Below, in pieces: positions 35,828-47,623 of a DNA stretch of 64,000 nucleotides (positions are counted from its first letter, which is position 1; each line of letters starts with the position of its first letter). A program made the translations under genes and the position numbers. The DNA is taken from assembly GCA_030770535.1 (NCBI GenBank), contig JASVEC010000004.1:744001-808000 (forward strand), read 5' to 3'. The DNA is from Batkoa obscura. Its lineage: Eukaryota > Entomophthoromycota > Entomophthoromycetes > Entomophthorales > Batkoaceae. The notes under the pieces were generated by a model. That model did not search any database, was not told the DNA's origin, and saw nothing but the letters and a program-made list of their open reading frames with translations.

Positions 35828-36435
35828 ATGGATTCTAACTCCCCGTTAAGACCTTCATTAAGTAATTTTAATTCCACCCCTAATACACCTGGCTCTACCC
35901 ATTCAAGAGCGTCAAGCTCTAATCCACCATTTATTAATTTAAAAACGAATTCAACCAGTGGATTAAGGTTAGATACCTCTTTGAAAAGCTTATCTTCACC
36001 ATTAGAAAATATAGTTGATGATCAAGATTTAAATTTAATTAATGAAAAACAAGAAGAAAAGTAAGTTTTTATTTTTAAACTTTGTGAATGAATTTATTAA
36101 TTGTCAATGTTTGATTTGTTTAGTATCCATCAATTACGCGATATCATTATTGAAAGTAAACAATTTCATGAATTAGCTAATCAAAAATATTACAATTTAT
36201 CAAACAAATTTGATCATCATACTTTAAAAATTCAAAAATTTCAATCTGAATTACAATTGATTTTTAAAAGGATAAGGTAACTAAGATTATTCTATTAATT
36301 TCATTTTATTTATTGAACTGAATTGAATTTCTAAATAAAATTAGAACAATAAAATCCCGATTAGCAAGTCAACATCCAAGTATATTAAAGCAAATTCAAT
36401 CAGAATATCCCGATATTGAAGTAGAAGATGATTAA
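35828..36435 (+). CDS. KxDL-family protein (Kxd1-like BLOC-1/BORC subunit)
   Basis: Three exons: 35828-36060, 36124-36276 and 36345-36435, giving 158 residues. The first ~75 residues are Ser/Asn/Pro-rich and probably disordered. The second half is a coiled coil that reads ...HHTLKIQKFQSELQLIFKRI then RTIKSRLASQHP. This matches the KxDL block of KXD1 (K-x-D-L, IFRRIR, LK.KL..xYP) except that the Asp is Glu. Kxd1 belongs to the yeast BLOC-1 endosomal complex and to BORC in animals. The assignment rests on this short motif. Confidence 0.6.
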
Positions 36436-36449
36436 CAAAAAAAATAGCA

Positions 36450-36553
36450 TTTGGGGATGTTTTTTTTGACTTCATCACTTTTTCCATCTTTTAAGCGCTA
36501 TTTGAGCGAAAAAATGTTAGTAAAATTCTTTAATACAAAAAAACATCTCCCTT
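36450..36553 (-). mobile_element. MITE-like element, copy 15
   Basis: Starts only 15 bp after the KxDL gene's stop codon, so it probably lies in its 3' UTR. Ends TTTGGGGATG and CATCTCCCTTT. Confidence 0.85.
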
Positions 36554-36555
36554 TA

Positions 36556-36556
<1 letters not shown>

Positions 36557-36606
<50 letters not shown>
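36557..36606. repeat. (AAT)n microsatellite
   Basis: About 16 AAT units directly after the MITE, between convergent genes. Confidence 0.85.
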
Positions 36607-36607
<1 letters not shown>

Positions 36608-36699
36608 GTAACAATAAAATATGTTATTTATTTAATTTATATTTATTATATATATATGTATATATTCAACACATCTACTTCTCATTTCTTATCTCTACA

Positions 36700-39485
36700 T
36701 TAACCTTCCTTTTCAACTTCATTAATATCATGACTACCATTCCTATCATTTTCAGTTCTATCATTCAATTCTAAATTATCATGTATAATAAAATCATTTA
36801 ATAAAATAAATTCCACTTCTTCAATATCCGGTTGTAATAAATTCAATGTATTTGTAAATGTCTTAGCACTAATTTGATTAAAAAAGGGTTCTAATTGATT
36901 TAAATGTTCGATTTTTTTCATTTTTAAGTTTGGCTTTCTTTTACTTATTGTTTTATTACAATGATTAGAGTCGTTCTATTAATTAATATTATTAATTAGT
37001 ATTATTCTATTATAATATAAATAAAAATAAAAATAATTTACCAATATCTGTTTGGTCAATGGATTTTTGCCCAATTTATCTAAAAGCGAAGAGTTTGTTG
37101 TTTTACTTGCTGAAATAAAATCCAATGTTTCATTAATGAAAATCCATTGGTACATTTGGAATTCCTCAATTTGTAATGTAAATAATGTATCTAAAAACTT
37201 TAATGTGGATAAAATAAAGTTCGCTTTTTGTTCTTCTTCCAATGTAATGTTTGTAATTGCTGGTTTAGATTGTGTTTGTATACTATATAATTTAATACTT
37301 TGATAAATTGGTATTAATTCCGTTATTATAATGGGCCAAAAGCTACTTAATAAATGAGCGGAATATCGACATAACATTACTCGTAAACATAAAAATACTT
37401 CGCTGGCTATTAAATCAGGTGAGGAACTTTTAATCAATTCCACTAATTTTTCTTGAATTGTTGGTAAAGCAATTAAATGCTCATCAATTTCTCCACAAAA
37501 TATAATAAATGCTAATCTTCTTAACATTATTGCTGAGGCTTGAATTTCGAAATCTCGATTACTAAATAAATTAGAAGGTGTAGAAGAAATACGACCTATA
37601 AAAATATTCAATTAATAAACAGTATACTACGATTTTCTTAATTTTATAAACTTACCTATAACTTCATGAATTTTATCCGCTTCGTTTTTAACTATTACTT
37701 TAATTAATTTCAACCAATAACCTATATCTTCCTTATTCTGATTAAAAAAACTCAAATCCAAAAACTTTTCCCAACCTTCTCTTTTCCAGCTTTTATACGC
37801 AAAATCTAATTGACTCATTTTACACATCAATTTAAGTGCCATAGTATAGCAAAAGTTATTCTCTTTTAAATTCGGAGTAATAAAATAATACATTAAATTG
37901 TTAAAAAAATTTAATACTTTATCATTATCATATAAATATAATTGAATGTTTTCCATTAAATTTTGATCAAAAAATGATAATATTTGATACAAATTCAAGG
38001 TTTCTATTCTTATATTATTTTCTTCAACTTGTTTTAATATCTCTGGTTTCGTTTGAATATTGTTATAATAAAGATTAGGTATACCATCAAATAATACTAA
38101 ATGATCTTCACTGGCTGAACTAGCTAACCCTAACCATGAGGATTGTTCATTAGCTTTACTTGTTATTGTAATAACTAAATCTATTAATTTTTGAAATGTT
38201 TCCTAAAAATATATTAAATTATAATTATAATTATAATTATTTATAATATAAAAATTAAACTTACTTGAATTTCTTTTTTTAATTTTTTATCTTGAATATC
38301 CACAATTGTACCGGAATGTTTACAAAATTGAATAAATAAACTAGAATAAATAATTACCAAACATTAATTTATATATTCATAATAAAACAATCTTACCTTA
38401 ATAAAGGATATAATAAATATTTATGGGAATTAATAGAATATAATACATCTTTATAAAAAGTAATAAATATAGACCACATAGATGCCAAGGTATTATCTCT
38501 ATTAATTGGAAACGATAATAAAAAATCATCCAAAAATTTTAAAATTGTTAAATCAGAACTAATTAAAATGAAATAATTAATAACTAATAATTAATAGAAT
38601 TATTATATTTAATCAAAAATCTTACCAAATTTTTCCTTCATTTTCTTTCATTTTATAACTCCTATTAACTGAAGCCTCCTGTACTTTTTTTCTAGCTAAT
38701 TGTAACCATTCAAAAAAGAATGAAGATAAAGAAAAGCTAGTTGATTTAAATAATAAATTAAATAATTCTTTTTGTTTCTCATTTTTCTTATTTTCTTCCT
38801 ATAATAAAAAAATTGACAATTAATTTCCTATCGTTAGTTACTTTTCTTATTCCTATAATTTACCTTCCAATTACTATTATCATCTAATAATTGCCAAGCT
38901 TGTACAAATGCAATAAAAAAATCTTTATAAAATAAACTCGATAAATTTTCCAAACAATTAATAATTTGATATTGTATTTTATCTTTAGAATAATTACAAT
39001 TTAAATTTAAATTTAAATTTTCATTTTTATTTTCATTCTTACTCTTATTTTTTTCATTTAACACAAAATAACATTCTATTAAATCTACAATAAATTTAGG
39101 TAATCGTTCAATAACATAATTGAATATTTGATGATTAAATTTGATTAATTGATTATTATTTGAACTAATTAATCGATCAAATGTTGAATATTTTTTATTT
39201 TTTGTTGTTGATAAATTAATCCATTTTTTAACACCTAAACAATTAGCTAATTTGGAATAACAATGATTTAAAAATTCAATTGTAATTTCAATACTATTAT
39301 AATTTATATATTGAATTTGTAATTGAGCACAATTTAATACTGGTTCAATAATTAATTGAAAGGATTCTATATTATTTAATAGAGGGATTGACAATAAAAA
39401 TATTTCAAACCAATTTAATATTATTTTATTACTATCTTTTTGTTGCATTACTAAAATTAATAATGATTTTAAATATATTGCTCCC

Positions 39486-39532
<47 letters not shown>

Positions 39533-42500
39533 GCTTTCTTCCATATTCGTCATTATTGGGTAATATCCATTTGATAAACAGTTATCAATTTTATATTGCA
39601 ATTTATTATTATCTAATTTTTTGTAATTAATTAAATTCTCTTTGATCAACCATAAAAATAATGATAAATATTCAGTTTGTACAATAATTTCTTGTTTAAT
39701 AATCCAATGTTCTAATCTTAATGTAATAATATCTAATAACTCATTATAAATAATTTGATTTGATTTATGATATTCTATTTTATCTTTAGTATATGGCAAC
39801 CATAATAATAATAATTGTGAAATAGAACAATATAAATTTAGATTTTGTTTTTGTTTCTCTCGTGTTATATTATATGGAATATCCGTTATTAAAAAACATA
39901 TTATTAATTCTAAAAAATAGTTAAAATATGTTGTATCTGGTAATATATTATTATTAATTATTATTGGAAATTGACCATCAAATAAAGTTGTAGTAATAAA
40001 TTCATCAATAAATGATTTACCTTCTGATTTAGATAAATTGATTAAAGTATGAATAATATAATCTACTTGTAATAAATCGGGTGTACTTTCATAAATTGGA
40101 AATTGTATATATTTATCTAATATTAAATTATTATTAATATTAATATTGTTATTTTCTCTTTTCTTATTAATTATAATTCTTCTAAAATCTAAACTAATTA
40201 ATGTATCTATCATAATATTAAATATATCACTATAGGAAATAATATAATTTCGAATCCAATATTGACTTCTTTGTTTAATTTGTATATCATTATGTTCTAA
40301 TAAATCTAATACAATTAATAGTGGTTGATAAAAATATTTTGCTATATCATGTCCATTTAATTTAGATATTTCCCAAAATAATCCAAATTTATTGAAATTA
40401 TTATTATTATTATTATTTAAATTAAATTCACTTATTTTTATTGAAATATAATTTTCAATTAATTTAATATCATATAAACTACTTAATAACCAAATTAATT
40501 CAATTATATTGGATTGATATTGTTCATTTGATTCATTTAAATTATCCCATAATTTATCTAATATTAATAATAATATTTCTTTCGTTAAATAAGTTTGATT
40601 TAAAGTTATTTGTTTTAATGTTAAATCAACTAAACATTTGATTGAACCTTCAATTATAATAAAATCCTGTACTTTATAACAACATAAAATTAAATTCGTT
40701 GTAAATTCATTAATTAATTGTAATCCATTACATTTTAAATTATCCTTTATATTATTATTAATTTCATTAAACGTATAAAATGTATTTAAATCAAATGGAA
40801 ATGAAGTCAATTGTTTTAATAATTCGGATATTGATATAAATAGTTGATTATTACTGCTATTATTATTATTATTATTATTATTGTTATTAATTACTTCTTG
40901 TTGTTGATCATCTTGTAAAAAATGTAATAAAATACTTTTCCCAATAATTAATAATTTATATAATATAATATTAAATAAATTAAATCCCTTAATTTTACTA
41001 AATAATAATTGAGTTACATTAATATTTTCATTTTCATTCTCTTCATCTTCATTTTCTTGTTGTTTTATTGGGTTATAATAATTTCTAATTAATTCTGTAA
41101 TATCCCTATCCTCTATGCTATCATTCTCTATCATAATCTCAAATTTAAATATATCTTTTGGTAATTTTGACATTGATAAAGTAATTAATTCTAATGTCAT
41201 TAATACATTCTTTTGATATTTAAAAAAATCCAATTGTTGTTCCTTCGTTTGTAATAACTGTAAACATCGAATTAAAAAACAAGGTAGATGAATAAATTCT
41301 ACTTCTTCTTCATTAAATTCTAATATATTAAATACAAATAATATTAATCCTAATTTATAATTCGCTTCATCTCCTTCAATCTCTAATTGATCTAATGTCC
41401 TATTAATATAAGACCAAATAAAATAAGGTTCAATTGTATCCAAAAATAATTTTGAATTCATTATTAATTCTTTTTCATATAAAAAATTCTTTTTGCATTG
41501 TAAATAACTCCTATTCATCATAGTATCAAAATGATATTGTAACATAACAGGGCCTAATTCTTGCTTATCCATTAATGAAATTAATATACGATATGGTTTT
41601 TGCAACTCATTCAGCGATGTTGTATTCAATTCAAACATTTTCTATTATTAAATAAGATTGATAATTAAATGTATAATAAAATAAATAAAATGACTTACTC
41701 TAATAGCTAAACTCATTGCATTCAAACAATAAGTTTTAAAGTAACTAATAGTTACTTCCATGGTTTCTCCACTTCCTTTTTATAATAAAAATACAAATAA
41801 ATATCATCATTCATACCATCATATTATGTTAAAAATTACCTAGTAACCAAGCATAAACTCTTCTATTTAAAGACATATCTCTACTTAAAAATATCGATAA
41901 TAATGAGATCATTAATTGACATAATTGATCTTCCGTTAATATACTAATAATATAAAATATAAAAATAAAATTAATTACTATTATTATTATATTTAATACA
42001 ATTCAACTTACTTTAAATTGGGTGGTAAATATTTAATAATAATATCCAATATACCTCTTTTCACCAAATGATCTTTATCATTTAAAGTAGCACAAATGGC
42101 ATTGGTCATTAAGTTTAAATCATTTCCTAATATCTCTGATAATTCTAAAAAAAAGGAAACTATTAATACTCCATTTCCTCATCTTTCAACTTCACAATCC
42201 ACTTACCTTTACCATCTTTTATCTTAGGAAATCTTTTAATTAAAAAATTAATCCCCGCACATCGAATTTTAGGTGTAGAAATAAGTGCCAACCACATTGC
42301 TTGTAAATAAAAATCTTGACCCACTTTGATTGATAATAAATCTAATAATTTAAATACTTGTTCAAAATATTCATTCCCTTCTTCTTCAATTCCAGGTAAC
42401 AAAGATATTATTAAACTTTTTGTACATGGTCTTAGTGATTTATCGAGGGTTACTATATAAGTTTCATAAATCTTTAATAATTGAGACTAAAAGAGAAAAG

Positions 42501-43175
42501 TTAGTATGAAAAAAAGGATAGTTAAATAAAATAAACCTTTTTAAAATAAAACTTACTTTAATCGTCATGGATGCAAATTGCATAAATGGAAATAAACCAT
42601 AGGCATAAATAGCTAAATCTTGGGCTAATAAATCAGACTAAAAACAGTTATCTCCATTAAAATCTTATATTGAAATGTCAGTATTAAAAAAATTAAAACT
42701 TACCCCCATCTGTTCAAAAATAGTTTGATAAACTAATAATGCTTTTTGGTGAACCCCCGTTGGTAAAGCTGGATTTAAACATTGAGCTAGCCTTTTTGCT
42801 AATAATAATTTATGCGGTATAACTTTAAACTGAGGATACGTTTCAAAACACTATGAAAAGGGAAAATAATTAATTGAATGGGTTTGGTTTATGTGATTCG
42901 TGTGAAATATATTTTTATTTTGAATTTTAAATTTTGAATCAAAATAACTTACTTTTTGTAAACGCGATAAAAATGCAGAGACATCCGCCCACTCACTTAC
43001 ACTTTCAAATGCTGATAATGTACGTTCAATAGAGTAATTGAATTTTAAATATTTTGGATCTAACAAAATGAAGTATTAATTGTAATTATTTCAATATGAA
43101 TTATTGAATTTTACCTGATGATAAACTTTTACTGGAGTTTATTGTGGTGGATTTATTATTTATCGGAGTGGTCAT
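36700..43175 (-). CDS. DOP1: Dopey family protein Dop1
   Basis: Fifteen exons in transcription order: 43175-43115, 43059-42953, 42850-42704, 42637-42557, 42486-42207, 42144-42012, 41943-41840, 41775-41699, 41641-38864, 38798-38626, 38558-38397, 38340-38265, 38202-37656, 37595-37042 and 36975-36700. They sum in phase to 1,851 residues. The Dopey N-terminal domain is plain: YSIERTLSAFESVSEWADV, KLLLAKRLAQCLNPALPTGV and DLAIYAYGLFPFM. The C-terminal region has the conserved RRLAFIIFCGEIDEH and CRYSAHLLSSFWPI blocks. Dop1 works with the Neo1 flippase and Mon2 at Golgi and endosome membranes. Long poly-Asn runs, coded by AAT/AAC repeats, interrupt exon 9 near 39490-39530 and 40861-40890. The start lies 282 bp from that of the zinc transporter, on the opposite strand. 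Confidence 0.92.
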
Positions 43176-43456
43176 TTATATATGTTTATTTTATAATGAA
43201 ATTTTGATTTTTTTTAAAAATCAATAAAAGAAAATTGGATGACTTTTCTTAAATTTTTCAAAGCCACCTAAACAATTGTTATTTGCATAATTCTAACTAT
43301 TGATGTGGCAAGAATTGGGAGTTGACTTATTTAGATAATTTTCTAATAATTTTTCAATGAAATTTTTGAGGGTATTTTTAGTGAATTAAAAATTAATTGA
43401 ATTTATAACTCTTTTTTTATTATCTTTGTTCTATTTTCAAAATATATAGAAAGAAA

Positions 43457-45784
43457 ATGGGAACTTTAAAATTTCCGACTTTATTGCTCTCTTCTTTGAT
43501 TCTAAACTCCATTTTAAAGACATACTTTATAGCATGGTGTGAAGTTGTTCATATTGTTGAAGATATTTCTATATTCCATGTTATTTTTTTTACTTTCTTA
43601 TTTGCTTCTTTATTCACTTTATTAATATTCTTACTATCTGGTTCGAAAAACACATTAATCACAAAATTGGTATCTACAATCGGTGTCAAAGATAAGTTTC
43701 CTAAAGTAAGTTCAAATATACAGTATTATTTATATGCTAAGGGTGGTTAATGATTGTTTCAGATAGGTCCTAGTTTAATCCTCGGATTTCTTTATGTTAT
43801 CAATATGGGTAGTCTGTTTTTAGCTTCATTTTTAGTCACTCCATTTCGAACTATTATGATTACTGAGTTTTTATCAGCTAACTATGAAACTGTACTCGTA
43901 ACTCCAAAAATTAAGTTTATAGTAAGCCCAATAATTAATAATATTTTTTACTCAATTGAAATCCATTTTTTTACTTAGCATACCAAATTTAGTCATTTAA
44001 TAATATTGATTTGTATTTTGTTATGCATGATTTATGATTACACTCGACTAACAGATTCTTTACTTGGAGATTATGTTAAGCATGAAATCCTACCTGAATT
44101 AGGTATAAATTTTATTAACGAACAAAACGTATCCTTGAGTCAACCAGGGTTAACTTTAATGATGGGTTATCTATTTCTATTTTTAAATTATATAACAAAA
44201 GCAACCATTCATTTTTTAACTAAAAATTCTACCCCATCAAAGTTAACCATTTCTTTGATTACTAGAAAAGCTACTTCAAATCAATTATTTTATTTCTTAT
44301 TTTCCCAATTATTCGCCGCTAGTTTTGTTCTACCCTGGATATTCAATTCTCAATTCCCAGAATTAAACTTTGTGTTTCAGTTAATCATGTTGGCTCTTAC
44401 TACCATTATTATAGATATCATGAGTTTTAAAGCTAGTTCTAACTTGAATATCGTCGAATTAAGTCCCTTGTTAAGATGGTTATTACCCACACTAGGATCA
44501 GCATTATACTTTCAATTTAGTACTCAAAGACAATTTGAAGCTTTATTTTCTTTTGGGGATGTCATATTAATATTAATCTTTATTTTTGGGCTTATTATCA
44601 GTAAACCAACACAAAAAAAAGAAGAAATTGGAAGTTCAGAAGTATTTGTTGGTTTAAAAGAAAGTAGTAGTAATATGGAAATGATGCAATATTTTTTATC
44701 AGCTATCATGGAGTCTAAGGATTCTAAACAAATCTTTTATTTCTTGTTATTAAATTTATCCTATATGTTCGTTCAATTAGCATACGGGTTTTGGACTAAT
44801 TCTCTAGGATTGATTTCAGATGGTAAGTGAATTTAATGTATTTTTTAGTAGTTGCTGATCTTTTTATAGCCATTCATATGTTTTTTGATTGTGTAGCTTT
44901 AGGGGTTGGTTTATTTGCTGCAGTTACGAGCAAATGGCGTAAAAATACCACGTTTTCTTATGGGTAATTATAATAATAACATCTGATTAATTAATCTTGT
45001 AATATTAACTTTTATTAATTAGTTATTCTCGAGTAGAAGTGCTATCAGGTTTTGCTAATGGTATCTTTTTAGCATTAATTTCTATATTTATTGTACTTGA
45101 AGCTATTGGGAGATTAATTCATCCACCTGATATGAATACAGATCAATTATTATTAATATCTTTTATTGGTTTAATTGTAAATTTAGTGGGTATCTTTGCT
45201 TTTAATCATGGTCATCATCATGGCCATGGTCATTCTCATGATCATCATGGTCACGATCATTCTCATGGACATGGTCATAGTCATAATATGCAAGGTAAAT
45301 TTTAATATTCTATACTTTTATTCAGTAAATGTTGAATTGTTAATTATTTTTAGGTGTTTTCCTTCATATATTAGCAGATACATTAGGTAGTGTAGGTGTC
45401 ATTATTAGTACATTATTAATTCAATATTTTGGATGGACTGGATTTGATCCCTTAGCTTCTATTTTTATAGCAGTATTAATCTTCTTTTCAGTATTACCGT
45501 TGATTCAATCTTCTTTTTCTATTTTATTATTAAGTGTTCCTAATGAAATTTCGTCCAATTTTATATTAGCTACTTCCCAAGCTCATTCATTAGTTCAAAG
45601 TAAATGTGAAATTATTGATGGTAAATTATGGCCTAATGATCATGATTCCTATATTGGTACATTAAAAGTTAAGATGCTTGATCATCAAGATTGGAATGAA
45701 GTTAGTAAATGTTTAAAGGAACATGTTATGAAATGTTTACCTAGTGTAAAGGAGTTGACGATACAAAATGTTGGAATGAACTAA
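43457..45784 (+). CDS. MSC2: Zinc transporter, Msc2/ZnT5-type cation diffusion facilitator
   Basis: Six exons: 43457-43705, 43763-43921, 43979-44822, 44870-44963, 45023-45294 and 45354-45784, about 682 residues (yeast Msc2 has 724). A long N-terminal multi-membrane region precedes a classic six-TM CDF domain. The second CDF helix carries ISDAIHMFFDCVAL, and the fifth carries HILADTLGSVGV, together giving the HxxxD zinc site pairs. The helix 4-5 loop is very His-rich (about 16 His within 26 residues, 45207-45285). This size and layout match Msc2 and animal ZnT5, which move zinc into ER/Golgi lumen, usually with a Zrg17/ZnT6 partner. No partner gene is in the window. Confidence 0.9.
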
Positions 45785-46084
45785 AAAGTTTTGATCGATA
45801 TTTTATAAAATAATTGTTCTTTTTATTCATTTTTTTTCTAGTTTATTGACTATATTATATTGTAATATACTATTAAATGTAAACTAATCTTAATTTTAGT
45901 AATAAAACGGAATAGATATTTAATAATTCAAAATCATCAAATAAAATATTATAAACTACATCGTCACGTTAAAGTAGTTATCCTGAAGTAATTGATAATA
46001 AACTTTTTAAATATTAAATGCTATAATTAGCAATGAAATGTATTTGTTTATTAAATTAAACAAAAAACCAATATCTAAATTTAT
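45785..46084. other. Intergenic between convergent genes
   Basis: AT-rich spacer between the ends of the zinc transporter and CMC2. Nothing recognised. Confidence 0.5.
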
Positions 46085-46384
46085 TTATTTATCTTCAAAT
46101 TCTTTCCATAATTCTTCACGTCTTTTTTTAGCATCTTTAGCTTTTTTAGCATTAGCTGAACGTATACCTTCAAACTTAATATAGTATTGTATTAGTTTAA
46201 CTTGATCCTATTTTTATAATAAAGTAACAATTACCTCCAAAGCCAGACATTTATTTAATTCAATTTTTAAATCATTACATTCACCAAAATATTTTTTAAT
46301 TGGATGATTTAAATGACAATTGTTTAAGGCCATGATTTGGGATATACATTCTGTATGTTTATGGGGTGTTAAGGTGGGATGCAT
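46085..46384 (-). CDS. CMC2: Cmc2, twin CX9C cytochrome c oxidase assembly protein
   Basis: Two exons in transcription order, 46384-46235 and 46207-46085, 90 residues. It starts MHPTLTPHKHTECISQIMAL, the standard Cmc2 opening. Two CX9C motifs are visible: C-ISQIMALNN-C and C-NDLKIELNK-C. They form the disulfide hairpin imported by Mia40 into the intermembrane space. The tail is basic and ends RREELWKEFEDK, like the WKKIEEEE tail of yeast Cmc2. The intervening intron (46208-46234) is only 27 nt, GT-AG, far shorter than others here. Without its removal the frame stops after seven more codons, leaving both CX9C motifs. It is divergent from the uS12m gene. Confidence 0.88.
46208..46234 (-). other. 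27-nt intron of CMC2
   Basis: Begins GTAATTG and ends AAATAG on the minus strand. The length is a multiple of three but contains an in-frame stop. The next-shortest introns in the window that I measured are about 46 nt. Confidence 0.7.
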
Positions 46385-46623
46385 CGTTAGATTTTTCTTT
46401 CTCTTTAATAAAAAATATGAATTTTGTAAAATAAAATTTTAACTTTCGATTTTTATTTATTTTCAATTCTCTTCGCTTTAATTTGAAATTCAATTAATTC
46501 TTCAATTGAATTAACTTTTGCAATTTTTGAAATCTACTCAATTCTCGAGTATTCAAGATTTTTAAATCTACTTTTTTTAAAAATTATAGATTTTTACATT
46601 TTTAAAGCAGTTAACCAAAAAAA

Positions 46624-47133
46624 ATGTCAACAATGTTATGTACCCTAATGAGGGGGTTAGCCTTAACCAAGACATCAACTTTTAATTTACTTAAATCCAA
46701 CTTAACTAACCCCATCAGTCGTTTAACTCCGATACAAACTCAAACGAGTAATATGGCAACTTTAAATCAAGTGATAAGAGGTTGTCGTAAAACCAAGCCC
46801 AATGTATCCAAGTGTCCAGCTCTCGATGGTAACCCACAAAAAAAAGGGGTTTGTGTGAAAGTATACACTACAAAACCAAAGAAACCTAATTCGGCTGTAC
46901 GTAAAGTAGCACGAGTTCGATTAAGTAATGGAAAAACTATCATTGCTTATATTCCAGGTGAAGGTCATAATCTACAAGAACATTCAGTAGTACTTGTTCG
47001 TGGTGGGGGCCCTCCTGATTTACCTGGTGTGAAATATAAGCTCATTAGAGGTAAATACGATTTACAAGGCGTTGCTAATAGAGCTACTTCAAGATCGAAA
47101 TATGGTGCTAAGAAGCCTTCAAGTGATAAATAG
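46624..47133 (+). CDS. MRPS12: Mitochondrial ribosomal protein uS12m
   Basis: Intronless, 169 residues. About 45 N-terminal residues rich in Thr, Leu and Lys form a likely mitochondrial presequence. The uS12 domain then starts at [13 protein letters not shown]. The decoding-site motif [20 protein letters not shown] and the loop [20 protein letters not shown] are both present. It is a nuclear-coded part of the mitochondrial small subunit. Its start lies 240 bp from that of CMC2 on the other strand, so the two may share a promoter. Confidence 0.95.
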   Translation: MSTMLCTLMRGLALTKTSTFNLLKSNLTNPISRLTPIQTQTSNMATLNQVIRGCRKTKPNVSKCPALDGNPQKKGVCVKVYTTKPKKPNSAVRKVARVRLSNGKTIIAYIPGEGHNLQEHSVVLVRGGGPPDLPGVKYKLIRGKYDLQGVANRATSRSKYGAKKPSSDK

Positions 47134-47623
47134 ATTCAAAATAAAAAATAAGTTTGCTTGGGGTTTATAGGTCTATTTAGGATAATTTTTCCAATTTTAT
47201 ATTTTAGATTGATTGAAGTAATTAAAATTATTGATATGGGGATGTTTTTTTTGGTTTCATTACTTTTTCCATTTTTTAAGCGTTGTTTGAGCGGAAAGAT
47301 TGTTAACAAAATTCTTAAACAAAAAAACATATCCCCATATTTAGTTGGTATAATATAAGCTTAATGAACTTGATAAGTCAAATGATTTTATTTAGTTTTC
47401 TTTACAAAATTATCTTTATCCATGTTTAATATCTATAAAAATTAAATTTAACTAAAGATAGCAACCTCATTACTAAACTATCAATACAGCGCATTTATAA
47501 AATAATAACAAAGACCCGAATGTTTTATCACATTTCTTTATTAAACCACTTTCTATACTATCACTACCAAACCTTAGAGGAAGTTTTAAAGTTCAAATAA
47601 CAATTACTCTTTCAAGCTTTAAT
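47134..47623. other. Intergenic with one MITE
   Basis: Convergent spacer between uS12m and valyl-tRNA synthetase, containing MITE copy 16. Confidence 0.55.
47235..47339 (-). mobile_element. MITE-like element, copy 16
   Basis: Ends TATGGGGATG and CATATCCCCATA, GGTTTCATT-first orientation, 102 bp after the uS12m stop. Confidence 0.9.

Noticed and set aside
45196-45390. Second open frame over the His-rich zinc-transporter loop
   Set aside because: Shadow of the CAT/CAC repeat in the true frame; Met/Ile-rich translation is an artefact of the frame shift.
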